Assembly: GCA_937873555.1 (NCBI GenBank)
Contig: CALMWN010000446.1
Coordinates: forward strand, 1 to 5,064
Length of the DNA stretch: 5,064 nt
DNA from: an uncultured Clostridia bacterium
GTDB lineage: Bacteria; Bacillota; Clostridia; Acetivibrionales; CALMWN01
Reading direction: 5' to 3'
Shown here piece by piece: positions 5,061 through 5,064 of the stretch. The position numbers and the translations under genes were made by a program. A model generated the notes under the pieces. The model worked only from the letters and a program-made list of their open reading frames with translations, was not told the DNA's origin and searched no databases. How positions within the stretch are numbered: the stretch's first letter is position 1; each line of letters opens with the position of its first letter.

Positions 5061-5064
5061 AAGG

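Noticed and set aside
1..5064. CRISPR array, insertion sequence, tRNA or rRNA, or a defence system
   Set aside because: I see no regularly spaced repeats, transposase motifs, terminal inverted repeats with target duplications, cloverleaf folds or defence-domain signatures on either strand.

Overview
The window reads as part of the chromosome of a low-to-moderate-GC Gram-positive anaerobe of the Clostridia. This is inferred from AT-rich intergenic DNA, strong GGAGG/GGGAG-type ribosome binding sites, a DdlA-type D-Ala-D-Ala ligase, and a racemase followed by a DUF1934-family gene, an order I associate with clostridia. The sequence alone does not settle the species. There is no sign of phage, plasmid, insertion sequence, CRISPR array, tRNA or rRNA.

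Layout: (1) 2-859 (+) is the C-terminal two thirds of a major facilitator superfamily (MFS) transporter, cut by the left edge. (2) 860-1218 is a 359-base gap with a weak AT-rich terminator candidate, one poorly supported 53-residue ORF that may be a gene relic, and a plausible promoter for the next gene. (3) 1219-2202 (+) is a polytopic membrane protein with two Gate (nucleoside-recognition) halves. (4) 2214-2429 (-) is a small FmdB-type zinc-ribbon protein that converges on the membrane gene; the two stop codons are 11 bases apart, and its own stop lies in the loop of a hairpin. (5) 2430-2690 is a divergent intergenic region with an extended -10 promoter to the left, a probable promoter to the right, and a roughly 110-base leader with several hairpins before ddl. 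(6) 2691-3878 (+) is ddl. (7) 4011-4817 (+) is murI. (8) 4818-4937 combines a terminator-like inverted repeat with an extended -10 promoter between its arms. (9) 4938-5060 (+) is the start of a DUF1934-family gene whose frame stops after 40 codons, 4 bases before the window ends.

The functional core is ddl plus murI. Both make D-amino-acid precursors for peptidoglycan: D-Ala-D-Ala for the peptide terminus and D-glutamate for position 2. They lie in the same direction, 132 bases apart, with no convincing terminator between them, so co-transcription is likely. The MFS transporter, the Gate protein and the FmdB protein have no evident functional link to them.

I found no convincing undescribed system. 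The items most worth checking are the promoter embedded between terminator arms after murI, the structured ddl leader (which holds a T-box-like decamer without the rest of a T-box), the gapless internal duplication in the Gate protein, the Cys-containing insertion in Ddl, and the apparent frameshift in the last gene.
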